Assembly: GCF_001428045.1 (NCBI RefSeq)
Contig: NZ_LMSD01000004.1
Location: 62,001 to 126,000 of the forward strand
Source of the DNA: Paenibacillus sp. Soil750
GTDB lineage: Bacteria; Bacillota; Bacilli; Paenibacillales; NBRC-103111
Reading direction: 5' to 3'
Length of the DNA: 64,000 nucleotides
Part shown: positions 54,667-63,530 of the stretch, piece after piece
Layout of the letters: the number at the start of each line of letters is the position of its first letter
Position numbering within the stretch: the stretch's first letter is position 1
Translations under genes and position numbers: made by a program
Notes under the pieces: generated by a model
The model's database searches: none
What the model was told of the DNA's origin: nothing
What the model saw: the letters and a program-made list of their open reading frames with translations, nothing else

Positions 54667-54843
54667 ATGCAAAAGAGCACTTTTCGAATGGGTTCCTCCC
54701 TCCATTATTGAAAATGGATGCAAATAGACATCAATTTGGAGTGATCTCAGGAGATTATCGTGAAATACGTTACAAAGGTTGCCTATTTGCACGCATTTAC
54801 TACTTTCGACCATAAATTCGTAGAAAAGGTTGTATTTTTGCAT
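54667..54843. repeat. Four-module intergenic repeat island F
   Basis: Direct modules ATGCAAAAGAGCACTTTT (54667) and ATGCAAATAGACATCAATTT (54718); inverted modules GGTTGCCTATTTGCAC (ending 54792) and GGTTGTATTTTTGCAT (ending 54843). Geometry 51/75/51, 177 bp, as in B, D and E, with unrelated module sequence. The first module is bracketed by CCCATTC / GAATGGG. This is the only island between co-directional genes. The flanking 54419-54655 is low-complexity purine-rich sequence. Confidence 0.8.
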
Positions 54844-55147
54844 TTTTGAGAAAGGGAAGAGGAATTGAAGAGAGTAAGCATCCCGCCCACGCCAGCAATA
54901 TCTCATCTGCCGAAATGCCACCTGATTACCTAATCTGACTACATTGCCCCTACGCGGGGTCCGCAGAGGCGAGCTCTTTATCTTTTTCCCCTAAGTTTCC
55001 CCAAGACATTCACCTAAAGCCTACCGGCGGAATAACATATGAGAAAACCTTTGACGAGGTCATTCCAGGGATGAGCGATCACGGTTAAGAGGTTAGTTTT
55101 ATCGAAAAGCAGGCTCGGATACAGTCATTTCCGACTCCCCATTTCCT

Positions 55148-55232
55148 GAGCCTCCCACTTTGGGTGTCTCAGTTGCGCTTTAGTGAGTTTCAGCCACTGA
55201 GACTACCATGTAGGCGGCTCGGTCATTTTTTT
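55148..55232 (+). promoter_or_regulatory. Structured leader with T-run before the LysM-GH18 gene
   Basis: Nested arms GAGCC (55148-55152) / GGCTC (55216-55220) and GTCTCAGT (55166-55173) / ACTGAGAC (55196-55203), followed by seven T (55226-55232) and the AAGGAGG ribosome binding site. A hairpin with a T-run this close to the start looks like an attenuator. It does not match a riboswitch class I know. The stretch 54930-55147 shows only a small CCCC/GGGG hairpin near 54950. Confidence 0.5.
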
Positions 55233-55248
55233 CAAGGAGGCATCATCT

Positions 55249-56538
55249 ATGCAAATTCACGTTGTCCAGAAAGGGCAAACGTTGTATCGTATTTCGCAAA
55301 CCTACGGCGTCTCGGTCGAGGAGGTTGCAGAGGCGAATGAGTTAACCCCCTCTCAAACGTTAGTCATCGGACAGGCATTAGTCATTCCGATTGTTGGCTC
55401 CTACTATTGGGTACAGCCTGGTGAGGGCCTTTATCGAATCGCACAAAAGCTCGGCATTGACCTAGACGCACTAGCTTCTGCCAATGGACTTACGCTATAT
55501 CAAACATTACCCAGCGGTTTCCGATTATATATCCCCCCTACCCCACGCAAACAAGCCGAAGTCAATGCCTATATCGAACCTAGAGGGACGGATGTGTCAC
55601 CTGTTCTCGTTCAAGCTGCCCGCGAAGCCGCACCTCACTTGACCTATTTAGCTCCCTTCAGCTTCCGCATTAACCGAGATGGGACCTTGGTCAATCCGCC
55701 ACTTAACGATTTGCGAGAAATCGCTCGGCAACATGGCGTCACCCTCATGATGGTAGTCACCAACCTCGAGAATGATCAATTCAGCGCAGAACTGGGGCAC
55801 GTGATCCTAACGGACGAAGCTGTTCAAAATCGTTTGCTCGATACCATCGAGACGACAGCGGATAAGCTTGGATTTAAAGATATTCATTTTGACATTGAAC
55901 ATCTGCTGCCCGCGGATCGGGAGGCTTACAACAAATTCCTGCGCAAAGCGGTAGATCGCTTTCATCGGAAAGGCTATCTCGTATCCACTGCACTCGCGCC
56001 AAAAACAAGTGCAACACAAGCTGGAGCTTGGTACGAAGCTCATGACTATAAAGCCCATGGCCAGATTGTCGATTTTGTCATCATCATGACCTATGAGTGG
56101 GGCTACAGCGGCGGACCGCCTATGGCCGTTTCTCCTATTGGACCTGTTCGCAAAGTGTTGGAGTATGCACGCAGTGAAATGCCTTCTTCCAAAATCATGA
56201 TGGGTCAAAATTTGTACGGTTACGACTGGACGCTGCCCTTTGTCCAAGGAGGCGCCTACGCCAAAGCAATTTCGCCGCAGGCAGCCATTGATCTAGCCCG
56301 CAAGTATAATGCGCAAATTTTATATGACTACACGGCACAAGCGCCGCATTTTAACTATTGGGATGACGCGGGTAAGGAGCATACCGTCTGGTTCGAGGAC
56401 GCTCGCTCTATTCAAGCTAAGTTTCGTTTGATCGAAGAGCTCGGACTTCGCGGCATCAGTTATTGGAAGCTTGGACTCAAATTCCCGCAGAACTGGCTGC
56501 TGCTTGAAGATAATTTCAAAATTGTGAAACGCGGTTAA
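55249..56538 (+). CDS. LysM and GH18 spore peptidoglycan hydrolase (YaaH/SleL type)
   Basis: N-acetylglucosaminidase-type enzyme that cuts muramic-delta-lactam-containing cortex peptidoglycan during germination. 429 residues: two LysM repeats (1-47 HVVQKGQTLYRISQTYGVSVEE; 52-96 YYWVQPGEGLYRIAQKLGID) followed by a GH18 barrel (about 105-420). The catalytic motif is DIHFDIE with D211, D215 and E217. IIMTYEWGYSGGPPMAVSPI and GISYWKLGLKFPQNW are typical of YaaH/SleL. No signal peptide, as for B. subtilis YaaH. AAGGAGG before the ATG. A structured leader precedes it. Confidence 0.92.
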   Translation: MQIHVVQKGQTLYRISQTYGVSVEEVAEANELTPSQTLVIGQALVIPIVGSYYWVQPGEGLYRIAQKLGIDLDALASANGLTLYQTLPSGFRLYIPPTPRKQAEVNAYIEPRGTDVSPVLVQAAREAAPHLTYLAPFSFRINRDGTLVNPPLNDLREIARQHGVTLMMVVTNLENDQFSAELGHVILTDEAVQNRLLDTIETTADKLGFKDIHFDIEHLLPADREAYNKFLRKAVDRFHRKGYLVSTALAPKTSATQAGAWYEAHDYKAHGQIVDFVIIMTYEWGYSGGPPMAVSPIGPVRKVLEYARSEMPSSKIMMGQNLYGYDWTLPFVQGGAYAKAISPQAAIDLARKYNAQILYDYTAQAPHFNYWDDAGKEHTVWFEDARSIQAKFRLIEELGLRGISYWKLGLKFPQNWLLLEDNFKIVKRG

Positions 56539-56724
56539 CGCATTGAGCCCCCTCCCCGCAGGCGCGTGTAGATGGTGGGGTTCTCTTTTTCGACATAATC
56601 AACAAAATCTCAACAAATTAATTAACCATTTCCCTTCATTTTCCGCGATGAAATGCCGATGAAAATAGATATCTATTTTCAGCAAGCAGATTCTAGCAAC
56701 AGCTTTAATGGAGGGAAATGAAGC

Positions 56725-59325
56725 ATGAAGTGGTTTTCTCAAAGTAAATGGTTGTCCCTAGTCATCATTTTCATTGTTGCAAGTCAGGCAATTTTCACAG
56801 GAAGTGCTTTCGCCGCGAATGACATTTCGAAGTTGGTTCTGAATAAAAATGAGCTTAACTTGCAGGTTGGCGATACAGCTAATCTGACAGCAACGGCCGT
56901 TTTCACAAGTGGCTCCACGGAGAATGCAACGGTCAAAACCGATTGGAACTCCGGCACGACCGATGTAGCAACTGTCTACGCGGGTGTCGTGACAGCCAAA
57001 AAAGAAGGTAAGGCCGTCATTACAGCCACCTATCTTGGGGAGACTGTCATCGTTAACGTAACGGTTACGAAAAAAGTAAAATCGTTAACCACCGATAAGC
57101 AAGCCCTTGATCTTCGTCTCAATGGAACGAGCCAAGTGCTGATAACAGCTTATTATGACGACGGTACTTCTGCAGATGTAACAAGTAAAGCAGACTACAC
57201 AGTCGCATCCAGCTCCGTCGCTACGGTGACGAATGGTCTAGTTAAAGGACAAAACCCGGGAAGCACGACCATCACGGTAACTCATATGAATCAATCGATC
57301 GTTTTGGATGTCGATGTCGAGGTTGTACGTCGTCTTGATGCAGAGAAATCCAATGTTTCCTTACTTCTGAAGGGGACTTCCGTGCTTGAATTAACGGCGA
57401 CATACCCGGATGGCACCAAAGATAACGTAGCTGCGAAAGCGGTATGGACATCAGACAAGCCAGAGGTAGCAGATGCCCTTAAAGGCACAATCACCGGATA
57501 CAGTGTAGGGAAAGCAACTTTAACTGCTACCTATGGTACCAAATCAACGACAATTACGGTTGATGTAGATAGCACGTTGAAACTTGAGTTAGATAAACAA
57601 AGCATTTTGTTAAAGAAAAATGGGACAGGCACGTTAAAGCTTAACGCTACCTATCCAACAAGCACTACACCTACGGATATTTCAGATCGTGCAGAATGGA
57701 CTTCCAGCGATGAGAGTATCGTTTCTGTAACCAAAGGCAAGCTCATTGGTAACGCAATTGGCGAAGCAACGATCTCTGCGAAGTATGGAGATAAAACAGT
57801 CACAGCCAAAGTTGACGTTGAAGTTCCGCGTCGTTTGGTCGTGAGCAGCGAACTCGTTATCTTGAAAACAGCTGAAACACAGCAACTCGAGTTATTTGCA
57901 ACCTATGCCGATGGCACAACAGACAATCTCGTAAAAGATAGAGCCGTATGGAGCGTAGATAATGAAGATATCGCTACGGTAACGAATGGACTTATCAAAA
58001 CGTATAAAGCTGGTGTTGCTAATGTAACTGCTACTTATGGCGGCAAAACGACGACAACCCAAGTCGAAGTTGACGTCCCTAACAACATCACACTAGACAA
58101 GAAAATAGTTAATATGCAAGTCGGAGACTCTACCACGGTCACAATGACTGCAAATTTCAAAGGCCGCACGGATGACGAACTAAATGACAAAACCAAATGG
58201 ACATCAAGCAACAAAGATGTTGTTGAGGTTCGTGACGGTATCATAACGGGGATTGCTACGGGGGCTGCTACGGTAACTGCCGAATACGGTACACGTAAAG
58301 CAACTGTACAAGTTTCGGTAGGCGAGTTGAAGACTCTTACGATTAGCCAAGAGAAATTAACCATGAAAAAGGGTGAAACGGCAACCCTTACTGCAGAAGC
58401 CGTGTATACCGATGATACCAAGAAACCTGTAACCTCTGATGTTATTTGGACAAGCAGTAATGTTAAAGCTGCTACTGTTGACAAGGGTGTCGTAAAAGCC
58501 ATCGCGTCCGGCGAGACTACGATTACCGCTCAACTGGACAACAAAACAGTTACGATTCCAGTAAAAGTGGATATGGCAAGTGAGTTGAAAGCCAATGTAG
58601 CTAGCTTGGTTTTTGATTTAAATGAAACGAGATTGATCAAAATTACAGCAACAGATGACGACGGGGAAGATGTTTTAGTTACAACCGATGTCGAATGGAA
58701 GTCAAGCAATACAGGCATTGCTACCGTATCTAAGGGTCTTGTTACACCTGTTGCCCGCGGTAAAGCAACCATTACGGCAACTTATGGCGGTAAATCAATC
58801 TCTGTTCCCGTAGAAATAGGTGTGATTGATAGCTTAACAGCGAATAAATCCTTTTTTGTAACGAAAAGCGGATCTGAAACGCAACTGAAATTAACCGCAA
58901 CTTTGTCCGATGGCTCAACGAAAGACGTCACGGATAGCGCAACTTGGAAAGTTTCTTCTTATAAACTTGGTACGATCGAAAAAGGACTTTTCACAGCAAC
59001 AGCTTCAGGGAAAACAACCATTACTGGCTTCTTTGGAGGTAAAACTGTATCCATTCCTGTGGAAATCGACACCTTGAAATATTTGAAAACCAATGTCGTT
59101 AAGCTTACGCTGAAGGAAGGCGAAACAGCCAAAGTAGAAGCTCTAGCAACCTATACGGATGGATCCGAAGAAGATGTGACCAAGCCGGCACTCTGGACAA
59201 CATCCAACATCATGACCGCAGACGTTAAGGATGGTACTATCAAAGCAACTGGTAAAGGGACTGCACGCATTACCGTTACTTTTGCCAACATGAAAACGAC
59301 CGTTCAAGTGACGGTCACGAAGTAA
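56725..59325 (+). CDS. Secreted protein of ten Ig-like (BIG2-type) repeats
   Basis: An 866-residue exported protein: signal peptide (1-31, ...IFTGSAFAAND), then about ten repeats of 83-86 residues. Each begins with a LxLxKxxLxLxxGxTxxLxATA-type strand and ends with a GxxTITATYGGKTxxVxVxV-type strand, e.g. KAVITATYLGETVIVNVTV and KATITATYGGKSISVPVEI. These are bacterial Ig-like group 2 domains. There is no SLH, LPxTG or transmembrane anchor, so it may be released or bound non-covalently. Strand-rich repeats of this kind occur in surface adhesins. Ends with a terminator. Confidence 0.92.
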   Translation: MKWFSQSKWLSLVIIFIVASQAIFTGSAFAANDISKLVLNKNELNLQVGDTANLTATAVFTSGSTENATVKTDWNSGTTDVATVYAGVVTAKKEGKAVITATYLGETVIVNVTVTKKVKSLTTDKQALDLRLNGTSQVLITAYYDDGTSADVTSKADYTVASSSVATVTNGLVKGQNPGSTTITVTHMNQSIVLDVDVEVVRRLDAEKSNVSLLLKGTSVLELTATYPDGTKDNVAAKAVWTSDKPEVADALKGTITGYSVGKATLTATYGTKSTTITVDVDSTLKLELDKQSILLKKNGTGTLKLNATYPTSTTPTDISDRAEWTSSDESIVSVTKGKLIGNAIGEATISAKYGDKTVTAKVDVEVPRRLVVSSELVILKTAETQQLELFATYADGTTDNLVKDRAVWSVDNEDIATVTNGLIKTYKAGVANVTATYGGKTTTTQVEVDVPNNITLDKKIVNMQVGDSTTVTMTANFKGRTDDELNDKTKWTSSNKDVVEVRDGIITGIATGAATVTAEYGTRKATVQVSVGELKTLTISQEKLTMKKGETATLTAEAVYTDDTKKPVTSDVIWTSSNVKAATVDKGVVKAIASGETTITAQLDNKTVTIPVKVDMASELKANVASLVFDLNETRLIKITATDDDGEDVLVTTDVEWKSSNTGIATVSKGLVTPVARGKATITATYGGKSISVPVEIGVIDSLTANKSFFVTKSGSETQLKLTATLSDGSTKDVTDSATWKVSSYKLGTIEKGLFTATASGKTTITGFFGGKTVSIPVEIDTLKYLKTNVVKLTLKEGETAKVEALATYTDGSEEDVTKPALWTTSNIMTADVKDGTIKATGKGTARITVTFANMKTTVQVTVTK

Positions 59326-59338
59326 CCGTTCGTATAGA

Positions 59339-59376
59339 ACCGTTACTCCTAGTTATCTAGGGGTAACGGTTTTTTC
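59339..59376 (+). terminator. Terminator after the Ig-like protein gene
   Basis: AACCGTTACTCCTA / TAGGGGTAACGGTT hairpin with one G-T pair, followed by TTTTCTTTT. Confidence 0.88.
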
Positions 59377-59492
59377 TTTTTATAGTGCCAAACGTCACGC
59401 CTACTCCTCCATGCATAACTTCTCATTCGTAGGGGAATATATGCTTACCTACTGAATGACCCCTATCTATTAAATACCTGGAGGTATGGATA

Positions 59493-59897
59493 ATGGTTAC
59501 CCGCTCTATCAAATTAGCTTCGATTTCTTTCCTTACTTTCTCTCTTCTGCTCGGGGCACATCAATATCGGCTGCATGCCCACGATCACAGTACACAGGCG
59601 TCACAGACCGAAAACCTGCAGCATTTAAAGCGGGGCTCTGCCACGATGTATCAAACCAATCCCTTTGGTATGCCAGGGGCGGAAACAAAATTACTTCCAT
59701 CTAACAACTTGAATGGCTACGCTGCTGCTTATGGGATTACACCACCAACAGCGTTTAACGTTACAACCCTACAAGCTCAATCCGTCGCTGCTACGCCAAA
59801 AGATAAAACGAGACCTTGGTACAGCTACCTCGGTTTATTGGGCTTACTTGGTTTGCTCGGACTAGGGTCACGCTCCAACTCTTCGTATTCGAAATAG
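59493..59897 (+). CDS. Secreted protein of unknown function with C-terminal GLLGLLGL motif
   Basis: A 134-residue protein with an N-terminal signal peptide (about 1-28), a short polar Ser/Gln/Thr-rich middle, and a C-terminus RPWYSYLGLLGLLGLLGLGSRSNSSYSK. The Leu/Gly heptad-like helix preceded by W and followed by a basic/Ser-rich tail recalls the WGxxGLLGLLGL C-terminal anchors seen on some bacterial surface proteins. I do not know a named family. CTGGAGG before the ATG. Its own transcription unit, between a terminator and the psuK promoter region. Confidence 0.65.
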   Translation: MVTRSIKLASISFLTFSLLLGAHQYRLHAHDHSTQASQTENLQHLKRGSATMYQTNPFGMPGAETKLLPSNNLNGYAAAYGITPPTAFNVTTLQAQSVAATPKDKTRPWYSYLGLLGLLGLLGLGSRSNSSYSK

Positions 59898-59962
59898 CTT
59901 TTGTTTGGGCCATGAAAGAAGCCTAGTTCCTGATTGGGGAACGGGCTTTTTGGTCTGTAATT

Positions 59963-59978
59963 ATAAACATTTGTTTAT
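59963..59978. promoter_or_regulatory. Palindrome upstream of psuK
   Basis: ATAAACA-TT-TGTTTAT, perfect 7-bp arms, followed by another TTTGTTT at about 59989-59996. A likely operator for the HTH domain of the downstream kinase. A hairpin with GTTCC / GGAAC at about 59920-59951 just upstream probably ends the previous transcript. Confidence 0.6.
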
Positions 59979-60043
59979 GTAATAGACTTTTGTTTGGGGG
60001 TGCGTTAAAATAAGGAGAGAACGACGAAGGAGGAGAGCTTTGC

Positions 60044-61174
60044 ATGGATCGTGAACAGCAAATCCTAGCGCTTATCCGTCAAAATCCATTCATTTCCCAG
60101 CATGAAATGGCCGGTATCATCGGGATCTCCCGCTCCGCTGTTGCTGGTTATATTGCCTCTTTGACCAAAAAGGGAACGATTCGCGGCAGAGCCTACGTCA
60201 CCTCGGATGAACACATGATTTACTGCATCGGCGGAGCCAATCTCGACAGTAAAGCCACTAGCAAGCATGCGGTCCGCCTAGCTTCCTCTAACCCTGTAAC
60301 AGTAACCGAGTCTTGTGGCGGCGTTGCTCGCAACATCGCTGAGGCTTTAGCTGGATTAGCTTGTCAAACATCGCTCCTAACTGTGGTTGGAGATGACAAA
60401 GCAGGCCAGTGGGTGCTTGAGGAAACGAGGCGCCGAGGCGTCGATGTCAGCCAAGCCATTGTACTGAGTGGCGAGAATACGGGGTCATACACCGCACTCC
60501 TCGATATTTCGGGGGAGATGTTTCTCGCTTTTGCCAATATGGACATCTACGATAAATTCTCACCAGCGATGCTTCGGGATAGATGGTCCCATATTGCCGC
60601 TGCCAAGCTCGTGATTGCAGATACGAATCTACCGAGCGACACCTTGGAGGAGCTGATTCGTCGGTGTCAGGAGGAGAGTATCCCCCTCTTCATTGATCCT
60701 GTCTCCTCGGAGAAATCTAAGAAACTTCCGACAGATCTGTCTGGTGTAACGGCTATTTTCCCGAATTTAGAAGAGGCCATTCAACTAACCGACACACCAC
60801 TCTCCATGAATCAAGACGTCATTGATATGTTCTATGTAGAACCTGATCACAGCAAAATTGCTAATACTATTCGAGACCGCGGCGTGAAGCATGTTTTCAT
60901 TACACTCGGTTGCCGAGGGGTTTATTATGCGGGGGAAGAAGGCGAACGTTTCTTTCCACCAATTCCAACCCAGGTTGTCGAGGTTACGGGCGCAGGCGAT
61001 GCTTTCTTAGCAGGTATTGTCTATGGCGTTAGCCATCAACAATCGTATTTGAAATCCTGTGAATTCGGTCTTGCTGCTGCACACATTACGCTTCAAACTA
61101 GTCAATCCACATCCAGTGAACTGAACGAGGAGCGCTTACAACTTACGATTAACACCATGACTAAAGGAGACTAA
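60044..61174 (+). CDS. psuK: Pseudouridine kinase with N-terminal winged HTH
   Basis: Phosphorylates pseudouridine to pseudouridine 5'-phosphate, the first step of pseudouridine breakdown. 376 residues: an N-terminal winged helix (1-55: [32 protein letters not shown]) fused to a PfkB/ribokinase domain (56-370). The kinase has the GGANLDSK N-terminal motif, [14 protein letters not shown], and [12 protein letters not shown] with the catalytic Asp. The HTH fusion is common in this kinase group and suggests that the enzyme also regulates its operon, probably via the palindrome at 59963. GGAGGAG precedes the ATG. Four-bp gap to psuG. Confidence 0.92.
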   Translation: MDREQQILALIRQNPFISQHEMAGIIGISRSAVAGYIASLTKKGTIRGRAYVTSDEHMIYCIGGANLDSKATSKHAVRLASSNPVTVTESCGGVARNIAEALAGLACQTSLLTVVGDDKAGQWVLEETRRRGVDVSQAIVLSGENTGSYTALLDISGEMFLAFANMDIYDKFSPAMLRDRWSHIAAAKLVIADTNLPSDTLEELIRRCQEESIPLFIDPVSSEKSKKLPTDLSGVTAIFPNLEEAIQLTDTPLSMNQDVIDMFYVEPDHSKIANTIRDRGVKHVFITLGCRGVYYAGEEGERFFPPIPTQVVEVTGAGDAFLAGIVYGVSHQQSYLKSCEFGLAAAHITLQTSQSTSSELNEERLQLTINTMTKGD

Positions 61175-61178
61175 ACCC

Positions 61179-62093
61179 ATGTTATCTAACTCATATTTAA
61201 CTTTTACCGATGAAGTGAAGGAAGCTCTCGCGAATAATAAACCGATCGTAGCGCTGGAAACAACCATTATTTCTCATGGCATGCCCTACCCGCAAAATAT
61301 TGAAATGGCGAAAAAAGTGGAGCAAATTATCCGCGATAACGGTGCGGTTCCAGCAACAATCGGCATCATGGATGGTAAAATCAAGATTGGCTTAAACGAG
61401 GAGGAGCTCGAGGCTTTTGCAACGAATGGCCATGTGGAAAAAGTAAGCCGCCGCGACTTCCCGTACATCCTCTCCTCTGGCAAAATCGGCGCGACCACAG
61501 TGTCTGCGACGATGATCGGCGCTGCCCTTGCTGGCATCGAAGTGTTCGCTACCGGTGGCATTGGCGGTGTCCACCGTGAAGGAGAAAGCTCCATGGACAT
61601 CTCCGCTGATTTGACGGAGCTGGCAGCGACCAACGTCGCTGTCGTCTGCGCTGGCGTGAAATCGATCCTGGACATTGGACGTACGCTCGAGTACTTGGAA
61701 ACCCACGGGGTGCCCGTGGTTGGTTACCAAACGAGCGAGTTCCCGTCCTTCTACGCCCGCGAAAGTGGCTATGGCGTAGACTTCCGCCTCGATGAGGCAG
61801 CTGACGTGGCCGCTATGCTCCGTACGAAGTGGGAGCTAGGCCTAAACGGCGGCGCCGTCATCGCCAACCCGGTCCCAGCGGAATCCGCTATGGACCATGT
61901 TGAGATCGAGGCCGTCATCCAGCAGGCGCTGAATGAGGCCAAAGAGCAGAACGTGACCGGGAAGAAGGTCACGCCTTTCTTGCTAGCGCGGATTAAGCAG
62001 CTGACAGAGGGGCGCAGCCTGGAGACGAACATCGCGCTCGTTTATCACAACGCGCAGACCGCCGCAAGGATTGCGGTTGCGCTGAAGAACTAA
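61179..62093 (+). CDS. psuG: Pseudouridine-5'-phosphate glycosidase
   Basis: Cleaves the C-C glycosidic bond of pseudouridine 5'-phosphate to uracil and ribose 5-phosphate. 304 residues, normal length. Family blocks: [49 protein letters not shown] (in parts), [20 protein letters not shown], and [10 protein letters not shown]. Mn-dependent, trimeric in the known enzymes. Second gene of the psuK-psuG operon, followed by a strong terminator. Confidence 0.97.
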   Translation: MLSNSYLTFTDEVKEALANNKPIVALETTIISHGMPYPQNIEMAKKVEQIIRDNGAVPATIGIMDGKIKIGLNEEELEAFATNGHVEKVSRRDFPYILSSGKIGATTVSATMIGAALAGIEVFATGGIGGVHREGESSMDISADLTELAATNVAVVCAGVKSILDIGRTLEYLETHGVPVVGYQTSEFPSFYARESGYGVDFRLDEAADVAAMLRTKWELGLNGGAVIANPVPAESAMDHVEIEAVIQQALNEAKEQNVTGKKVTPFLLARIKQLTEGRSLETNIALVYHNAQTAARIAVALKN

Positions 62094-62097
62094 TATA

Positions 62098-62127
62098 GAC
62101 TCGCTCCCCATGTGGGGGCGAGTTTTT
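62098..62127 (+). terminator. Terminator after psuG
   Basis: ACTCGCTCCCC / GGGGGCGAGT around ATGT, then TTTTTTG. Confidence 0.92.
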
Positions 62128-62154
62128 TGTAGCCATAGGATCATAAGAAGCTGA

Positions 62155-62358
62155 TTAGGCTGCAACAGCCTGCTTCTTCTTTTTCCAAGGCCGGAACACC
62201 GAAATACAAAGGATAAACACCGTGACAGCTACCTGCACATAGATCGCATATTGACGCAGCGTCTGATTATGCAGAAACTCAGGATTAGTCAATGCCAGTG
62301 CTTTCTCTGTCTCTAAGAGAGTCATATTAGCCAGCATCAACTTATCCACAAGACCCAA
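62155..62358 (-). pseudogene. C-terminal fragment of a membrane protein
   Basis: Minus-strand frame encoding about 65 residues that end in one membrane helix (about RQYAIYVQVAVTVFILCISVF) and a basic tail RPWKKKKQAVAA before the stop. It looks like the end of a longer membrane protein: upstream of about 62358 the frame becomes the antisense of a histidine kinase fragment, and there is no ribosome binding site at the only ATGs. Family not recognised. Confidence 0.55.
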
Positions 62359-62691
62359 GTGTTCTATAATCTGCTGACCAATGCCATTCGGTATACGGAG
62401 AGAGGTGAGATCGAAGTCCTTATAGAAAGGCAAGGCGACCAGCATCTTCGTGTCTCCGTTCGCGATACAGGCATGGGCATCGATGCCGCGCATCTGCCCT
62501 TCCTATTCGAGCGTTTTTACCGGATGGATGAAGCGCGTGCCCGTAACAGCGGCGGTATGGGGCTTGGTCTGGCTATCGCCAAACAATTGATTTTGGCCCA
62601 TGAAGGGACCATCGAAGTGAGCAGTCGGCTGGGGGAAGGCTCTGTATTCACAGTTACACTTCCCTTCAACAAGCATGCTGCTTCAGAGTAG
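62341..62691 (+). pseudogene. C-terminal fragment of a sensor histidine kinase
   Basis: About 115 codons with a complete ATP-binding HATPase_c half: N box FYNLLTNAIRYT, G1 box VRDTGMGI, F box FLFERFYRMDEA, G2 box GGMGLGLAIAKQL, and the end GSVFTVTLPF. The first residues HKTQVFYNLL align with the family's xxQVLxNLLxNA segment, and then similarity stops. The sensor, HAMP and phospho-acceptor His regions are absent, and GTG 62359 lacks a ribosome binding site. It faces the fragment on the other strand, with the break at about 62340-62358. Confidence 0.8.
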
Positions 62692-63279
62692 TTACTCCGT
62701 TACCCATTGGGTTTTTAAGGCAAAAGGAACACGCGCTGCCTTCGTTGGAATGACTTCTGGGTAACCAATATAAACAAATCCGACCATCTCTTCTTTGCCT
62801 GAGAGACCGAAGTTCTCTTGCATTTTCGGATGATACGTGGGATCGCCAGTCCGCCAGATCGTGCCTAAGCCAAGGGCATGTGCAGCTAGCATCATATTCT
62901 GTACGGCGCAGTGAACAGCCGCATATTCCTCTATCACGGGTACGACTGGCTTCTCCGCCGGCGAAACAGCTACTGCAATTACGAGCGGAGCTCGCATGGC
63001 TTTTTTCTCATTGGTGCTGCGCAGCTGCTCTTCTTCTTCCTCAGTCAGCGCAGCATCTGCGCCTGACTTCGCTTCTGCAATGGCGACTTCGGCATAGCCA
63101 CGACCCAGCAGCTTTCTACCCTCGCCCGACATCACCCAGAACCGCCAAGGTTCCGTATTCGCGTGATTCGGTGCCCAGACAGCAGCTTCCAAAATCTCTT
63201 CAATCAATGCGTGCTCGATGGGATCTTGCTTGAGTTTCCCAATACTGCGCCGCTGGCGAATCGCTTCTTTCACATCCAT
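62692..63279 (-). CDS. Nitroreductase-family FMN oxidoreductase
   Basis: A 195-residue NAD(P)H-dependent flavin enzyme of the nitroreductase family. Seen: MDVKEAIRQRRSIGKLK at the start (R-RRSI), EAAVWAPNHANTEPWRFWVM (APNH-x-EPWRF, FMN-binding) and HALGLGTIWRTG near the end. ATG 63279 follows GGGGAGTGGG; an in-frame GTG at 63288 is within that site. The stop directly abuts the histidine kinase fragment stop (62689-62691). Substrate unknown. Confidence 0.9.
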   Translation of the reverse strand: MDVKEAIRQRRSIGKLKQDPIEHALIEEILEAAVWAPNHANTEPWRFWVMSGEGRKLLGRGYAEVAIAEAKSGADAALTEEEEEQLRSTNEKKAMRAPLVIAVAVSPAEKPVVPVIEEYAAVHCAVQNMMLAAHALGLGTIWRTGDPTYHPKMQENFGLSGKEEMVGFVYIGYPEVIPTKAARVPFALKTQWVTE

Positions 63280-63389
63280 GCTTCCCACTCCCCATTCGGT
63301 TGAATATTATTTGTAGCCGCTCGGCATTGACCGCGCAATCGCGCCTATCCGGCGGTGTGACCGGCGTTAACACCGCATAAGATTCTATC

Positions 63390-63403
63390 TACATTTAAAT
63401 GTA
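63390..63403. promoter_or_regulatory. 14-bp palindrome upstream of the nitroreductase gene
   Basis: TACATTTAAATGTA, perfect; the continuing GTACATG extends the half-site pattern. A possible operator for the nitroreductase gene. The rest of 63289-63464 holds one weak CGGTGT/ACACCG hairpin and nothing else I recognise. Confidence 0.4.
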
Positions 63404-63464
63404 CATGTTCCCCCACGTATTTTCAATTTTTATTGAATACTCGCCCGCCTTTCCGTGCAAATAC

Positions 63465-63505
63465 AAAAAAGAATCCAACGAGCCTAACCTCGTTGGATTC
63501 TTTTT
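63465..63505. terminator. Terminator after the CDGSH-like peptide gene
   Basis: AAAAAGAATCCAACGA / TCGTTGGATTCTTTTT, perfect 16-bp arms around an 8-nt loop; works in both directions. Confidence 0.9.
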
Positions 63506-63530
63506 AGAAATCTTCTATGTGTGCCAAACC

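Noticed and set aside
15007-54843. Four-module islands as insertion sequences or transposase remnants
   Set aside because: No island contains a transposase-like frame or clear terminal repeats with target duplications. A MITE-like origin cannot be excluded, but the constant 51-bp spacing is not a MITE feature.
54930-55248. c-di-AMP (ydaO-type) riboswitch before the cortex hydrolase gene
   Set aside because: This class does precede wall hydrolase genes, but I could not find its conserved core blocks in the leader, so only a generic structured leader is reported.
62359-62691. Intact 110-residue ATPase-like gene
   Set aside because: It starts inside the kinase N box with GTG, has no ribosome binding site, and lacks the rest of a histidine kinase.
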